Origin: an uncultured Eubacterium sp.
GTDB taxonomy: Bacteria > Bacillota > Clostridia > Oscillospirales > Acutalibacteraceae
Length of the DNA stretch: 46,655 bases
Assembly (NCBI GenBank): GCA_905233545.1
Contig: CAJOEV010000021.1
Coordinates: 1 to 46,655 of the forward strand
Direction: 5' to 3'
In this document: piece by piece, positions 9,101 through 16,175 of the stretch
Position numbering within the stretch: the first letter of the stretch is position 1
Layout: each line of letters starts with the position of its first letter
Made by a program: the position numbers and the translations under genes
Notes under the pieces: model-generated
What the model was told of the DNA's origin: nothing
What the model saw: the letters and a program-made list of their open reading frames with translations, nothing else
Databases searched by the model: none

Positions 9101-9293
9101 GTTCGGGATAGTATTCCTGCATAAGCTCATAGCGGTATGACCCCTCAAAAGAGAAGGTATACGTCGGATACTTTTTTAAAAGCGCAAAATTATCAACAAG
9201 AGTGTTGTAGATATATTTGCTGACGGTTGTTTCAAAATCCCAGCACCATATTGTATCCAGATGCGAGGTTGCAACTGTGTAAACCTTTTTCAT
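6159..9293 (-). CDS. GH38 alpha-mannosidase, copy 1
   Basis: A 1044-residue glycoside hydrolase family 38 enzyme, which removes alpha-mannose residues using an active-site zinc. The zinc ligands His11 and Asp13 are seen in SHLDTIW, the nucleophile Asp124 in FLPDCFGFGW, and a further ligand His in AHQFHDDTPGTS in the three-helix domain. The C-terminal half is the beta-rich domain typical of the family. There is no signal peptide, so it is cytoplasmic. It is paralogous to the enzyme at 12735-15992. It lies upstream of the GH29 fucosidase on the same strand and downstream of the MFS transporter and RAYT copy 2, which suggests a small oligosaccharide-use operon acting on N-glycan or mucin fragments. 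Confidence 0.93.
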   Translation of the reverse strand: MKKVYTVATSHLDTIWCWDFETTVSKYIYNTLVDNFALLKKYPTYTFSFEGSYRYELMQEYYPELFEELKKYIAEGRWNVTGSAFENGDVNCPSPEALFRNILIGNTYFDETFGKRSCDIFLPDCFGFGWALPSIIHHSNLMGFTTQKLGWGGAYGVPFDIGKWYGVDGNFVWASTNPHAYYFTLTKLRDWDFVVDKLKKNEEYGLDWTYLFHGIGDRGGAPEEASVKFVEEEISKNDSSDIQVIATSADQIFRDIETKLPDEVKEKLPEWKTELVMKNHGVGGYTSRAIGKRWNARGQELADIAERLSLEASYFGASSYNENVLEKAWKRLIAHQFHDDTPGTSVQRAYRRSWNDYALSMNSFSGEIEASLSGLTKLMKSDGCIGTPVLVSNSVEAKRTGAVIIKLRGINSPHVRVFNNRGREVKSQIISDIDSVKEILFIAEVDSLGVRVYDVRESDTPCRLPSAMSVTERGMENQKYVVSLNARGNITSIIDKEDDERELLESPIVFGLFNYTGSKEWPAWEMNFDEANKEPDRIPDIVSIKVAETGPARVAIEVKQKDKKSLFTTYISLTDGGKTVEVFNEIEWQSMRTLCKNRFALTVSNKKASFDLGLGVIQRENMNENLFEVPAQKWADITDESGEFGVSIISECKHGWDKFSDNTLRLTAIHTPKKNYRIDSMQSMMDLGLNRYSYAIFSHKGEVGADTQLEARFFTSPMTAVAFDKHQGALKTDYSFGKVSTNDVIIRALKKAHHKDNNEYIVRFNEGTNKSVKGFTFTIGDGIESAKEIWASEEYRNEAKVENGKLICDFEPYEVKSFAFTLKEPKIKAEMNKCSPAELEFGDENKALPKELVPGKLSAFGADFVLDGKAFIGDGKTTVKIKTDANKLMLLCAAKEDSKLKFTVDGEEIEKQVNALDKPFAGWDLYDLKETAFIKNGHLGFEATHSLDENGNVAFAKGLYYWIVSLDVKQDSEVILPEGLIVLAASEVKNSGASLVTRLYDEVENNRELTFKKNFKEQCWYFTSKLRHNMNDKDDYFKFKMHNA

Positions 9294-9319
9294 GTTTTTA
9301 TTCCTTTATATAATAGTTT

Positions 9320-9360
9320 GAAGGGTGGAGAGTGGAGTTTCGGGTCGCTTAGCTCCGATT
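9320..9360. repeat. left half of the spacer element split by RAYT copy 2
   Basis: GTGGAGAGTGGAG words followed by TTTCGGGTCGCTTAGCTCCG, the left-half core found in the spacers at 25385 and 31478. The matching right half lies beyond the transposase gene at 9892-9937. Confidence 0.6.
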
Positions 9361-9363
9361 ATA

Positions 9364-9891
9364 TCACACATAATATTCATCCTTGCCGATAATCCACTTT
9401 CTTGGGTTTTCATCGATGTATTGAAGGTGATAAATGTAATCCTCATCATCGCGGATAATGTGGTCGAAGTACGAGCGCTGCCAGATGTTTTCCCCAATCT
9501 GCTTTGATGTAAATTTCTTAAATGCAGTAACATATTTTGACAGTGTATTCGTAGGGGGCGACGACCTCGGCGCCCCATTACCTTTTATTGAATCATTTTG
9601 AATTATCAGCAAAATATGAATGTGATTCGGCATGACAACATAACTCTGTGCATATATCTCAGAGTATATTTTGTTCATTATCTTAATATTATTGTCGACA
9701 ATTTTTCCGAATTCCGTAAGCCGAACAATCGGGCTGCCGAGGTCGTCAGCCCCTACGGTATTCGTAACATTTTCGCATATCTTTGACAATATGCATTTCA
9801 TATCCTTAACACATATCGTCACAAAATATGCACCGTTCCCGGAATAATCAAATTCTTTCAAACGATTTGCTTTTCTGTCTTTTTTATCCAT
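9364..9891 (-). CDS. RAYT-type Y1 (HUH) transposase, copy 2
   Basis: A 175-residue REP-associated tyrosine transposase. I take the ATG ending at 9891 (protein start MDKKDRKANRLKEFDYSG) because this aligns with copy 1; the frame is open further upstream but into repetitive DNA. It carries the HUH motif in YVVMPNHIHILL and the C-terminal FDHIIRDDEDYIYHLQYI helix with the candidate nucleophile Tyr. As in copy 1, two inverted REP-like arms (9551-9576 and 9731-9756) are translated in frame at equivalent positions, although here the arms are imperfect. The gene lies between halves of the repetitive spacer element, separating the MFS transporter from the GH38 gene. Confidence 0.87.
   Translation of the reverse strand: MDKKDRKANRLKEFDYSGNGAYFVTICVKDMKCILSKICENVTNTVGADDLGSPIVRLTEFGKIVDNNIKIMNKIYSEIYAQSYVVMPNHIHILLIIQNDSIKGNGAPRSSPPTNTLSKYVTAFKKFTSKQIGENIWQRSYFDHIIRDDEDYIYHLQYIDENPRKWIIGKDEYYV
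9551..9756. repeat. imperfect inverted REP-like arms inside RAYT copy 2
   Basis: The arms 9551-9576 (GTAGGGGGCGACGACC...) and 9731-9756 (...GGTCGTCAGCCCCTAC) are inverted with a few mismatches near each end. They occupy the same places in the protein as the perfect arms of copy 1, but the sequence of the arms differs. Confidence 0.75.
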
Positions 9892-9937
9892 ATCGATACA
9901 ATCGGTGCTTTGCGCCCTAATAATTCCGCATTCCGAA
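9892..9937. repeat. right half of the spacer element split by RAYT copy 2
   Basis: ATACAATCGGTGCTTTGCGC core followed by ATTCCGCATTCCGAATTAC words. Inverted with respect to 9320-9360. Confidence 0.5.
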
Positions 9938-10428
9938 TTACAGAAGCTTCTCAATCCCTTCAGAACTGAACTCTTCCCCGTTTCTCTTCTTCTCAAGCTG
10001 AGTCATGAGTAAATTGAATCTTTTTCTTGTCATCGGATAAACAATAACTCCGATAATTGAAATAATAAGGAAGATTGCAGGGAAAACGGTTGAGATGTTT
10101 TCCATTCCGTTGATTATTTTTAAATCTGTTACCTTGGTGAAAAGCGACTCTTTGCCTGCAACATCGTTTGACGAATCGTATCCGTAAGCCGAAAGCGCAA
10201 AACCGGCAATAAGAATACCGAAAGCGGAGCCGAATTTCTGAACAAGCTGAGGAAGCGCGGTTATAATCGATTCCTTTCTTTCGCCTGTAATAAATTCATT
10301 GAGTTCAACCAAATCATAACCCATGGGATAGAAGAATGTCCAGAAAGTTCCTGCGGCAAGTCCGAGGCAAGCAGGGCTGAGAACGCACATAATTTTAAAG
10401 GAGCCGATTTCAAAATCAAGACCGAAAA
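9938..10428 (-). pseudogene. MFS/GPH sugar transporter, C-terminal part (after frameshift)
   Basis: This frame holds the last third of the transporter begun at 10431-11387. It runs from ILIKIFGLDFEIGSF through FWTFFYPMGYDLVELNEFITGERKES, a well-kept GPH-family segment (the MYDLCE-x-EF-x-G-x-R pattern), and two final membrane helices. The first ATG in frame is at 10390, but the homology extends upstream of it to the frame junction near 10425, so this is not an independent gene. It ends 46 bases before the RAYT gene. Together the two parts make about 480 residues, close to the family norm. Confidence 0.8.
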
Positions 10429-11387
10429 TCTTAATCAGAATTTCTCAGAAACAGTATCGAAGCAAAGCGCCTGTCCTTCTTTTCGGCGATTTTTTCAACT
10501 ATCGGAACGGTTATCGCCATTGAAAGAACAAGGGTTATAATAACTATTGCAATTCCCGTATCGTAGTCCATACCGATGCAGTCGATAACCATATATGTTA
10601 AGTTCGACTGAATCATTGATGAGAAAATAAGATAGAAGAAAACAAATAAGAAATACCATTTTGTCGGCTTTAATTTGAGAATATCGAAAAAGGCTTTTAT
10701 TGTTGAAATAATAACTCCTCTTTCCTTCTTTGCACCCGGAATTGCTTTTTTCGGCTCATAAACACCCTTGAGCGAGCCGCAGCAAATATAACCGAGAGTG
10801 ATTGAGATAATTGCAATCACTGCTGCGATAACCGCATATGAATTGCTTTCATATTTCTTGCCGAGCAAAACAGCAACCGTCGGAACAAGGGCGGGAAGAA
10901 TATTTCCCAGTCCGATTGCAAAGGCATTTAAAAGTGAAGACAGCGAACGGATGCTTGTTCTTTCGTCGTAATCCTCTGTTATCTCGGCAACAATTGCATA
11001 ATAAGGAATTGAATACAGAGTATAGAAAATCCAGATAAGCATTGAAATAACCGTGTAAACAATTATTTTAAGCGCCTGGGAGGAAAAGCCTGCACCAAAG
11101 CTCAGATATGCAACAATCGAGGATATTGCAAGGGGAAGAATTGATTTTCTCATAACTTTTCGCTTGTCCACCCCTGCCCTGTCCGTATAACTGCCGATAA
11201 GCGGGTCTGTTACAGCGTCCCATGCGATTGAAATAAAAATAATAATTGCTGAAAACTTCGGCTGAATCCCGATAATTTCATTAAGGAAGGTAAGATAATA
11301 TGTATAGAACATATTATAAACAAGCGATTCCGTAAAAATACCGAATGCGTAGCCGAGTTTCTTCTTTTTGGTCAATGTCTGAGTCAT
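10428..11387 (-). pseudogene. MFS/GPH sugar:cation symporter, N-terminal part (before frameshift)
   Basis: Starts at the ATG ending at 11387, eight bases after AGGAGG; a TTG two codons upstream is less likely. The protein is of the glycoside-pentoside-hexuronide:cation symporter type. It has the family N-terminal LGYAFG, the DPLIGSYTDR loop between helices 2 and 3, and about eight hydrophobic helices. The frame ends at TAA near 10431 inside what should be helix 8, and the remaining helices continue one frame over. A few residues of helix 8 may also be missing. Gene order (transporter, mannosidase, fucosidase) suggests import of oligosaccharides for the downstream enzymes. The product is non-functional if the frameshift is real. 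Confidence 0.8.
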
Positions 11388-11393
11388 AGCCAA

Positions 11394-11609
11394 AACCTCC
11401 TTTTATTCCAAGTTTTATTATAACATTATATATAAATTAATCAATAGGTTTTTAGCAGATAGCAGGGGTAATTCACAAATCGCCCAAACCGACTTTGGGG
11501 ATTGTGATTGACTGTTGAAAGAAGATGCAGAAATACAGCATTACGCTCAATACGCTTTTGCAACAATTTAATTGCTTATAGCACAAAATAAATCATTCAT
11601 CAAAATCCC
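11394..11609. other. intergenic region with one hairpin, no gene seen
   Basis: AT-rich divergent region between the MFS gene and the initiator tRNA. It contains one fold of about 35 bases (11472-11507, CACAAATC-CCCAAA against TTTGGG-GATTGTG) without a T-run. No open frame looks genuine. Confidence 0.5.
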
Positions 11610-11637
11610 TTGACAAATAAATTTTTTCTGCTATAAT
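11610..11637 (+). promoter_or_regulatory. promoter of the initiator tRNA gene
   Basis: TTGACA at 11610-11615, 16-base spacer, TATAAT at 11632-11637. Both hexamers are consensus, and the tRNA begins 28 bases further on. Confidence 0.85.
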
Positions 11638-11664
11638 TATATCACTAAGCAAACAGTTATATAT

Positions 11665-11740
<76 letters not shown>

Positions 11741-11779
11741 AAAGAATGAAGAATGCCGAGTGGCATTCTTTATTCTTTT
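11741..11779 (+). terminator. terminator of the tRNA-fMet transcript
   Basis: AAAGAAT and AAGAATGCC pair with GGCATTCTT and ATTCTTT around a short loop, followed by T-rich sequence. It begins directly after the CCA end. Confidence 0.85.
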
Positions 11780-11873
11780 ATTATGGAGAAGACGAGAAAC
11801 GAACTCCAAGAGGCGCGCTGAAAGTGCGCCGATTGGGAGAAAGGTCCGGTGGACCTTTCGATAGCTGAGAGGA

Positions 11874-11893
11874 GAGTCTTCTCCCCGCAACCA
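11874..11893 (+). repeat. displaced 3' end of tRNA-fMet, copy A
   Basis: GAGTCTTCTCCCCGCAACCA is identical to the tRNA 3' end at 11721-11740. A separate hairpin terminator follows it, as after the real tRNA. It is read as a scar of site-specific integration or of local duplication. Confidence 0.85.
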
Positions 11894-11930
11894 CAAGAAA
11901 AGCCGTCCATCAAGACGGCTTTTTCTTGTG
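11892..11930 (+). terminator. hairpin terminator after tRNA 3'-end copy A
   Basis: AGCCGTC (11901-11907) pairs with GACGGCT (11914-11920), extended by CAAGAAA/TTTCTTG, with the T-rich right arm acting as the run. Confidence 0.75.
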
Positions 11931-11937
11931 TGTTGAG

Positions 11938-11955
11938 TAGACTCGAACTTCCGAA
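11938..11955 (-). repeat. inverted fragment of the tRNA-fMet T-arm
   Basis: The minus strand reads TTCGGAAGTTCGAGTCTA, sharing TCGGAAGTTCGAGTCT with the T-arm of the real tRNA but in opposite orientation. Confidence 0.6.
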
Positions 11956-12066
11956 AGGATGCGGAGAATTTGGCGCTTTACCGCCAAAGCTCGACGGAGA
12001 AACAGTCCGGTGCTTCGTTTGTGAGCGCTCGCAGTGCGAGATAAAGGGAACAAAAAGAAGTTAGTA

Positions 12067-12118
12067 GCGGTCTAAATATTGCCATCGCTCCAAGATAGGC
12101 AATATTTAGGGCACCGCC
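12067..12118. other. long hairpin in the tRNA-fMet downstream region
   Basis: CTAAATATTGCC (12072-12083) and GGCAATATTTAG (12098-12109) are perfect 12-base inverted arms with a 14-base loop, extended by GCGGT/ACCGC. There is no T-run, so it is not a clear terminator. It could be the folded end of a lost element. Confidence 0.5.
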
Positions 12119-12199
12119 CTGCGTATCTGTTTCGAAGCATCCTGGGAACCTTCGGTCGTTGCCGTTACCTGTCAGTTACTAAGAATAATTTCATACCCC

Positions 12200-12216
12200 T
12201 CTTCTCCCCGCAACCA
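12200..12216 (+). repeat. displaced 3' end of tRNA-fMet, copy B
   Basis: TCTTCTCCCCGCAACCA is identical to the last 17 bases of the tRNA. Together with 11721-11740 and 11874-11893 this makes three tRNA 3' ends in a row, spaced 153 and 323 bases apart. Confidence 0.8.
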
Positions 12217-12253
12217 AAGGAAAATATCTATTATCTTTATATATTATCTAGAA

Positions 12254-12342
12254 GGGAGGCTCGGGACATTGCAAATTTGCAAATACTGCCCTATCCCTAT
12301 ATTATTATTTCCTGACAGCCTACCCCTAAGCTGCCTCTCAGG
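12254..12342 (+). ncRNA. candidate structured RNA of unknown class
   Basis: Two adjacent folds (12254-12297 with GGGA/TCCC and GGG-CA/TGCCC round the palindrome TGCAAATTTGCA; 12311-12342 with CCTGA-CAGC/GCTG-TCAGG). An alternative long-range pairing GAGGC/GCCTC (12256-12260 with 12333-12337) would close the whole unit. I see no match to SRP, 6S, tmRNA or a known riboswitch. Strand and transcription are not established. Confidence 0.3.
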
Positions 12343-12435
12343 TTATTAAACGAATGAAGACATTTAATAACAAGTTCATATTACACCAATTAGATTGTTT
12401 TGTCAAGCACTTAATATAAAATAATGTTTAAAGCC

Positions 12436-12464
12436 TTGCATTCATATGACAATAAATATATAAT
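12436..12464 (+). promoter_or_regulatory. promoter of the small protein and GH38 copy 2
   Basis: TTGCAT at 12436-12441, 17-base spacer, TATAAT at 12459-12464, about 30 bases before the small protein start. Confidence 0.75.
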
Positions 12465-12494
12465 ATACATTACTATAAGAAAGGACAAACCAAT

Positions 12495-12713
12495 ATGAAA
12501 GTTAGAATTCCAAAGCACAGAGAGTTTTTAATCAAATTCGAGCAGGGCTACGATAAGGAAGGCGAGGCTTGGGAAGAGCTTAACAAAATTGTTAAGGACT
12601 ATTCCGTCGACGGAAAAAGCGTTTACAGCGAAAGCTTCATTGAGGACAATGAGGACAAGGTTAAGGCACTCCAGGAAAAATACGAATTTACATACGAAAT
12701 TATTGAAAAATAA
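12495..12713 (+). CDS. small conserved-looking cytoplasmic protein, unknown function
   Basis: A 72-residue acidic, helix-rich protein with no membrane segment and no motif that I recognise. It starts at an ATG ten bases after AAAGGA and directly behind a good promoter, and its codon use resembles its neighbours, so it is very likely real. It is 21 bases upstream of the second GH38 gene in the same direction and should be on the same transcript. It contains the stretch FLIKFEQGYDKEGEAWEEL near the N-terminus. Possible roles range from an accessory of the mannosidase to an unrelated leader gene; nothing decides between them. Confidence 0.75.
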   Translation: MKVRIPKHREFLIKFEQGYDKEGEAWEELNKIVKDYSVDGKSVYSESFIEDNEDKVKALQEKYEFTYEIIEK

Positions 12714-12734
12714 CTAAGTTAAGCGGGTATTATT

Positions 12735-15700
12735 ATGTCTGAAAACAAGATATTTGCGGTTTCAACCTCCCACCTTGACACAGTTTGGAGATGGGAGCTT
12801 CCTAAAACCATCAACGAATTTCTTCCCGACACCTTCGAGAAGAACTTTGATTTGATTGAGCGCTATCCCCACTATAAATTCAATTTCGAGGGCGCATACC
12901 GTTATGAGCTTATCGAAGAATACTATCCCGAAGCTTATGAGCAGCTCAAAAAATATGTTGCTCAGGGAAGATGGTGTCCCTCGGGCTCGGAATATGAAAA
13001 CGGTGATGTCAACATCCCCTCTCCCGAAGCAATTATCAGAAATATCAATTACGGAAACAGATATTTTGAAGAAAAGTTCGGCAAGACCTGTAAGGATATC
13101 TTTCTGCCCGACGGTTTCGGCTTCGGATGGGCGCTTCCCTCAATTGCAAAGCACTGCAATCTTCTGGGCTTTGCTACCCAGAAGCTCGGTTGGGGCGGAG
13201 CATATGAAAAGCCGTTTGATTTGGGAATCTGGAAGGGTGTTGACGGCAGCGAAATATTTGCCGTTTTAAATCCACTGTCCTACCGTAACAAGTTCAACGG
13301 CGACCTTCGCGGAAATGTTCAGGTTATCTCCAAACTTGCCGATGCAGGCATTAACGGAGGCATTCCGTGGACTGAAGCTCTCTTTGGTACGGGCGACTGG
13401 GGCGGCTCCCCCGATGAACTGAGCGTAAAATCGGTTGAATACAGTGTTCGCAAAAACAAGAAGGACGAAAACACAAAGGTTATTTCCGCTTCTACGGACG
13501 ATATGTTCAAGGAGCTTTCAAAGCTTAAGAAAAGCGAAACCGACGCGCTTCCGATATGGAACAACGAGCTCGTTATGCGCTCCCACGGTGCGGGCTCATA
13601 TACATCAAGAACAATGGCTAAGCGCCTTAATTCACAAAACGAGCTTCTTGCCGACAGAACCGAAAGAGCCTGCGTTGCAGCTGACCTTCTCACCTCATAC
13701 AGCTATCCGACGGATAATCTTGATGAGGCGTGGAAACGAGTTATTGCCCATCAGTTCCACGATGATATAACGGGAACATCAACGATGAAGCAGTATAACG
13801 ACAGCCACAACGACTACTATCTTTCCCTTTTGCAGTTCAAAAATGAATACGAGGGAGCAGTGGGCGCAATTGCAAATGAGCTTGATACTTCCTGGTGCGA
13901 GGAATGCGCCGTTATTGTTCACAACCCCGTTGCAATCAAAAGAAAAAGCGCTGTGAAGGCGCATATAAAAATCAACCACAACTCAAAGAGCGTTGCGGTT
14001 TTTGATTCAAACGGCAAAGAGCTTCCCTCCCAGGTTATAAGAAAGCACGGAAAAGAATTCGACATTGTTTTTCTTGCCGATATTGAGAGCTGTGCATTCA
14101 AGGTTTTCGATGTTCGCGCAAGCGATAAAAAATGCAGGATTAAAACCGATTTATCGGTAACCGAGCACACGCTTGAAAACAGCAAATACCGCATTATTCT
14201 CAATAAAAACGGCGATATTGCCTCAATTGTTGACAAGGAACTCGGCACTCAGCTTCTTGAAAAGCCGATTAAACTTGCACTTCTGGGCAACCTCGGTGAG
14301 CTCAATTATCCATGCTGGGAAATCCGAAAAGAGGATATTGAATCCGAGCCCTATTTATATGCAAACACACCCGAATTCGAAATCCTTGAATCGGGCGCGG
14401 CAAGAGCTGCAATAAAAGTCAGCCGTCACGCTCAGAGCTCAAAAATCGAACAGGTTATTTCGCTTGAAGCAGGCTCTCAGTTCATAAGGGTTGACAATTT
14501 CATCGACTGGCAGGAGAGAAGAACGCTTCTCAAGGCACAGTTCCCCTTCACCTGCTATAACGAGGAGGCAACCTATGACCTCGGTCTCGGCTGCATAAGA
14601 AGGGGCAATAACAAAGAGAATCTCTATGAGGTTCCCGCTCAGAAATGGGCTGATATCAGCGGTGATGAATACGGCGTTTCGGTATTCTCGGACTGCAAAT
14701 ACGCATGGGATAAACCCGCCGACAATACGCTGAGACTCACCTGCATCCACACTCCTGCAGGCGCCTTCACAAAAGACGCACGTCAGGATTTGCAGGATAT
14801 CGGAAGAAATATTTTCTCGTTTGGCATATTCGCTCACAAGGGCGATTTATCATCTAAGACTTCACAGCAAAGCCAGTTTTTCAATTCTCCGCTTGTTGCA
14901 TTCCAGACAAGTTCAAGAAGAAAGGGCGCGCTTGATGAGAGCTTTTCACTTTTCAAAGTCAGCAGCAATAATGTTATTGTACGCGCAGTCAAAAAAGCTG
15001 ACAGAGACGATGATATTATTATTCGAGTTAACTCCTCATCGCTTAAAGAGATTAAGAATGCTTCAATCAGCTTCTTTGCAGATATTCTTGAAGCGAGCGA
15101 AACCTACGGCAGTGAAGAAGTTATAAAGAAGGCTAAAACAGACAAAAACAGCCTTGTTTTCTCGCTCAAACCCTATGAGGTTAAGACCTTCAAAATCAAG
15201 CTCAGCTGCGAAAAGAACAGCGCAAAAGAGAATTTCAAAAAGCTTTCGCTCCCATACAATGCTCAGGGCATTACCGACGATTATAACAAAGTTAATGTTA
15301 TTCTTCAGGGCAGCGGCTGTTCCCTTCCCGACGAGCTTCTTAAAAAGAGCAGAACAATCGGCGGAATCACCTTTAAAATGCCGAGCGTTGAAGACGAGAA
15401 AAACATTATGATAATGCGCGAGCAGGAAATTGATATTCCGAAGGGCACAACAAAGCTCTATATGCTCGCCGCAAGCACCCTTTCAGATAGGGAGATAACT
15501 GTTTTTGCAGATAACAGAGAAAAGCATTTAACAATTCATTCAATGAGGGAAAATGTTTTTGAATGGGATATGGCAGGACTTCAGCAAAGCGCAAAGGTTA
15601 AGGACGCAAAGGCAGGAGTTATTCTTTCACACACACATCATCCCGAGGGCAATCTTGCAAACCAGAAGGCATATTTCTTCATCTATGAAATTGATGTTCG

Positions 15701-15992
15701 CAACTGCAAAACACTCACCCTTCCCGAAGAAAACAAAATTGTTGTTCTTGCAATGACCGCGGTCAAAAGATTTTCAAATACACATCTTGCAACCGAGCTT
15801 CTTGATAAGGTCGAGGGCGAATATGAATTCGATAACATCCCCGCAATAGAAAAGATTATCGACAAAGCCGATTTTGTCACAATCAGAGCGGGCAAAATTC
15901 AGGACCAGATTAAAGGCGGAAAAGGCAAGGGATTCAAGAGAGATAATATTGTTACGAACATTATCCGTTCGTATACAAAATCGGAATGGTAA
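12735..15992 (+). CDS. GH38 alpha-mannosidase, copy 2
   Basis: A 1085-residue family 38 glycosidase, paralogous to the enzyme at 6159-9293 and arranged in the same way. Zinc ligands His13 and Asp15 lie in SHLDTVW, the nucleophile Asp126 in LPDGFGFGW, and the second zinc His in AHQFHDDITGTST. There is no signal peptide. The ribosome binding site is weak (AAGCGGG), so coupling to the small gene 21 bases upstream may matter. A long lysine-rich tail follows the last beta domain. Having two divergent GH38 enzymes within 10 kb suggests different linkage preferences on mannose-containing glycans, but this cannot be read from sequence. It ends at a very strong terminator. Confidence 0.93.
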   Translation: MSENKIFAVSTSHLDTVWRWELPKTINEFLPDTFEKNFDLIERYPHYKFNFEGAYRYELIEEYYPEAYEQLKKYVAQGRWCPSGSEYENGDVNIPSPEAIIRNINYGNRYFEEKFGKTCKDIFLPDGFGFGWALPSIAKHCNLLGFATQKLGWGGAYEKPFDLGIWKGVDGSEIFAVLNPLSYRNKFNGDLRGNVQVISKLADAGINGGIPWTEALFGTGDWGGSPDELSVKSVEYSVRKNKKDENTKVISASTDDMFKELSKLKKSETDALPIWNNELVMRSHGAGSYTSRTMAKRLNSQNELLADRTERACVAADLLTSYSYPTDNLDEAWKRVIAHQFHDDITGTSTMKQYNDSHNDYYLSLLQFKNEYEGAVGAIANELDTSWCEECAVIVHNPVAIKRKSAVKAHIKINHNSKSVAVFDSNGKELPSQVIRKHGKEFDIVFLADIESCAFKVFDVRASDKKCRIKTDLSVTEHTLENSKYRIILNKNGDIASIVDKELGTQLLEKPIKLALLGNLGELNYPCWEIRKEDIESEPYLYANTPEFEILESGAARAAIKVSRHAQSSKIEQVISLEAGSQFIRVDNFIDWQERRTLLKAQFPFTCYNEEATYDLGLGCIRRGNNKENLYEVPAQKWADISGDEYGVSVFSDCKYAWDKPADNTLRLTCIHTPAGAFTKDARQDLQDIGRNIFSFGIFAHKGDLSSKTSQQSQFFNSPLVAFQTSSRRKGALDESFSLFKVSSNNVIVRAVKKADRDDDIIIRVNSSSLKEIKNASISFFADILEASETYGSEEVIKKAKTDKNSLVFSLKPYEVKTFKIKLSCEKNSAKENFKKLSLPYNAQGITDDYNKVNVILQGSGCSLPDELLKKSRTIGGITFKMPSVEDEKNIMIMREQEIDIPKGTTKLYMLAASTLSDREITVFADNREKHLTIHSMRENVFEWDMAGLQQSAKVKDAKAGVILSHTHHPEGNLANQKAYFFIYEIDVRNCKTLTLPEENKIVVLAMTAVKRFSNTHLATELLDKVEGEYEFDNIPAIEKIIDKADFVTIRAGKIQDQIKGGKGKGFKRDNIVTNIIRSYTKSEW

Positions 15993-15995
15993 GAA

Positions 15996-16040
15996 AAAAA
16001 CCGACGGATTTAGGTTCACCCTAAATCCGTCGGTTTTTTT
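15996..16040 (+). terminator. strong intrinsic terminator after GH38 copy 2
   Basis: Perfect 14-bp stem (16001-16014 with 16019-16032), 4-base loop, then eight T. The left arm is preceded by a run of A, so it may work in both directions. Confidence 0.95.
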
Positions 16041-16136
16041 GTGGCAAGTTGCAAGTTGCGAGTGGCGAGAAAATAATTACGAATTACGAGTTACGAATAT
16101 CGGTTTCTCACTTCGTTCAGTCAATTATAATTCATA
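16041..16136. repeat. repetitive spacer: AAGTTGC and ATTACGA words
   Basis: Tandem degenerate words GCAAGTTGC, then ATTACGA three times, then a TTCTCACTTCGTTCAGTCAA core. Same architecture as the spacers at 25385, 26600, 31478 and 45735. Confidence 0.65.
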
Positions 16137-16166
16137 TAAAAAAGAGCACGGCAAAATTCGCCGTGC
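16137..16166 (-). terminator. terminator of the secreted Ig-like protein gene
   Basis: On the minus strand GCACGGC (16166-16160) and GCCGTGC (16152-16146) form a 7-bp stem, followed by CTTTTTT. Lies ten bases past the stop codon. Confidence 0.85.
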
Positions 16167-16175
16167 TTGTTTTGT

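Noticed and set aside
12254-12342. SRP or 6S RNA
   Set aside because: The SRP core GTCAGGTCCGGAAGGAAGCA is absent on both strands, and the fold lacks the large central bubble of 6S RNA.
13319-15594. Several long open frames antisense or out of frame within the GH38 gene
   Set aside because: They lie wholly inside a well-supported enzyme gene, lack ribosome binding sites and encode low-complexity Arg/Ser/Leu-rich peptides typical of shadow frames.
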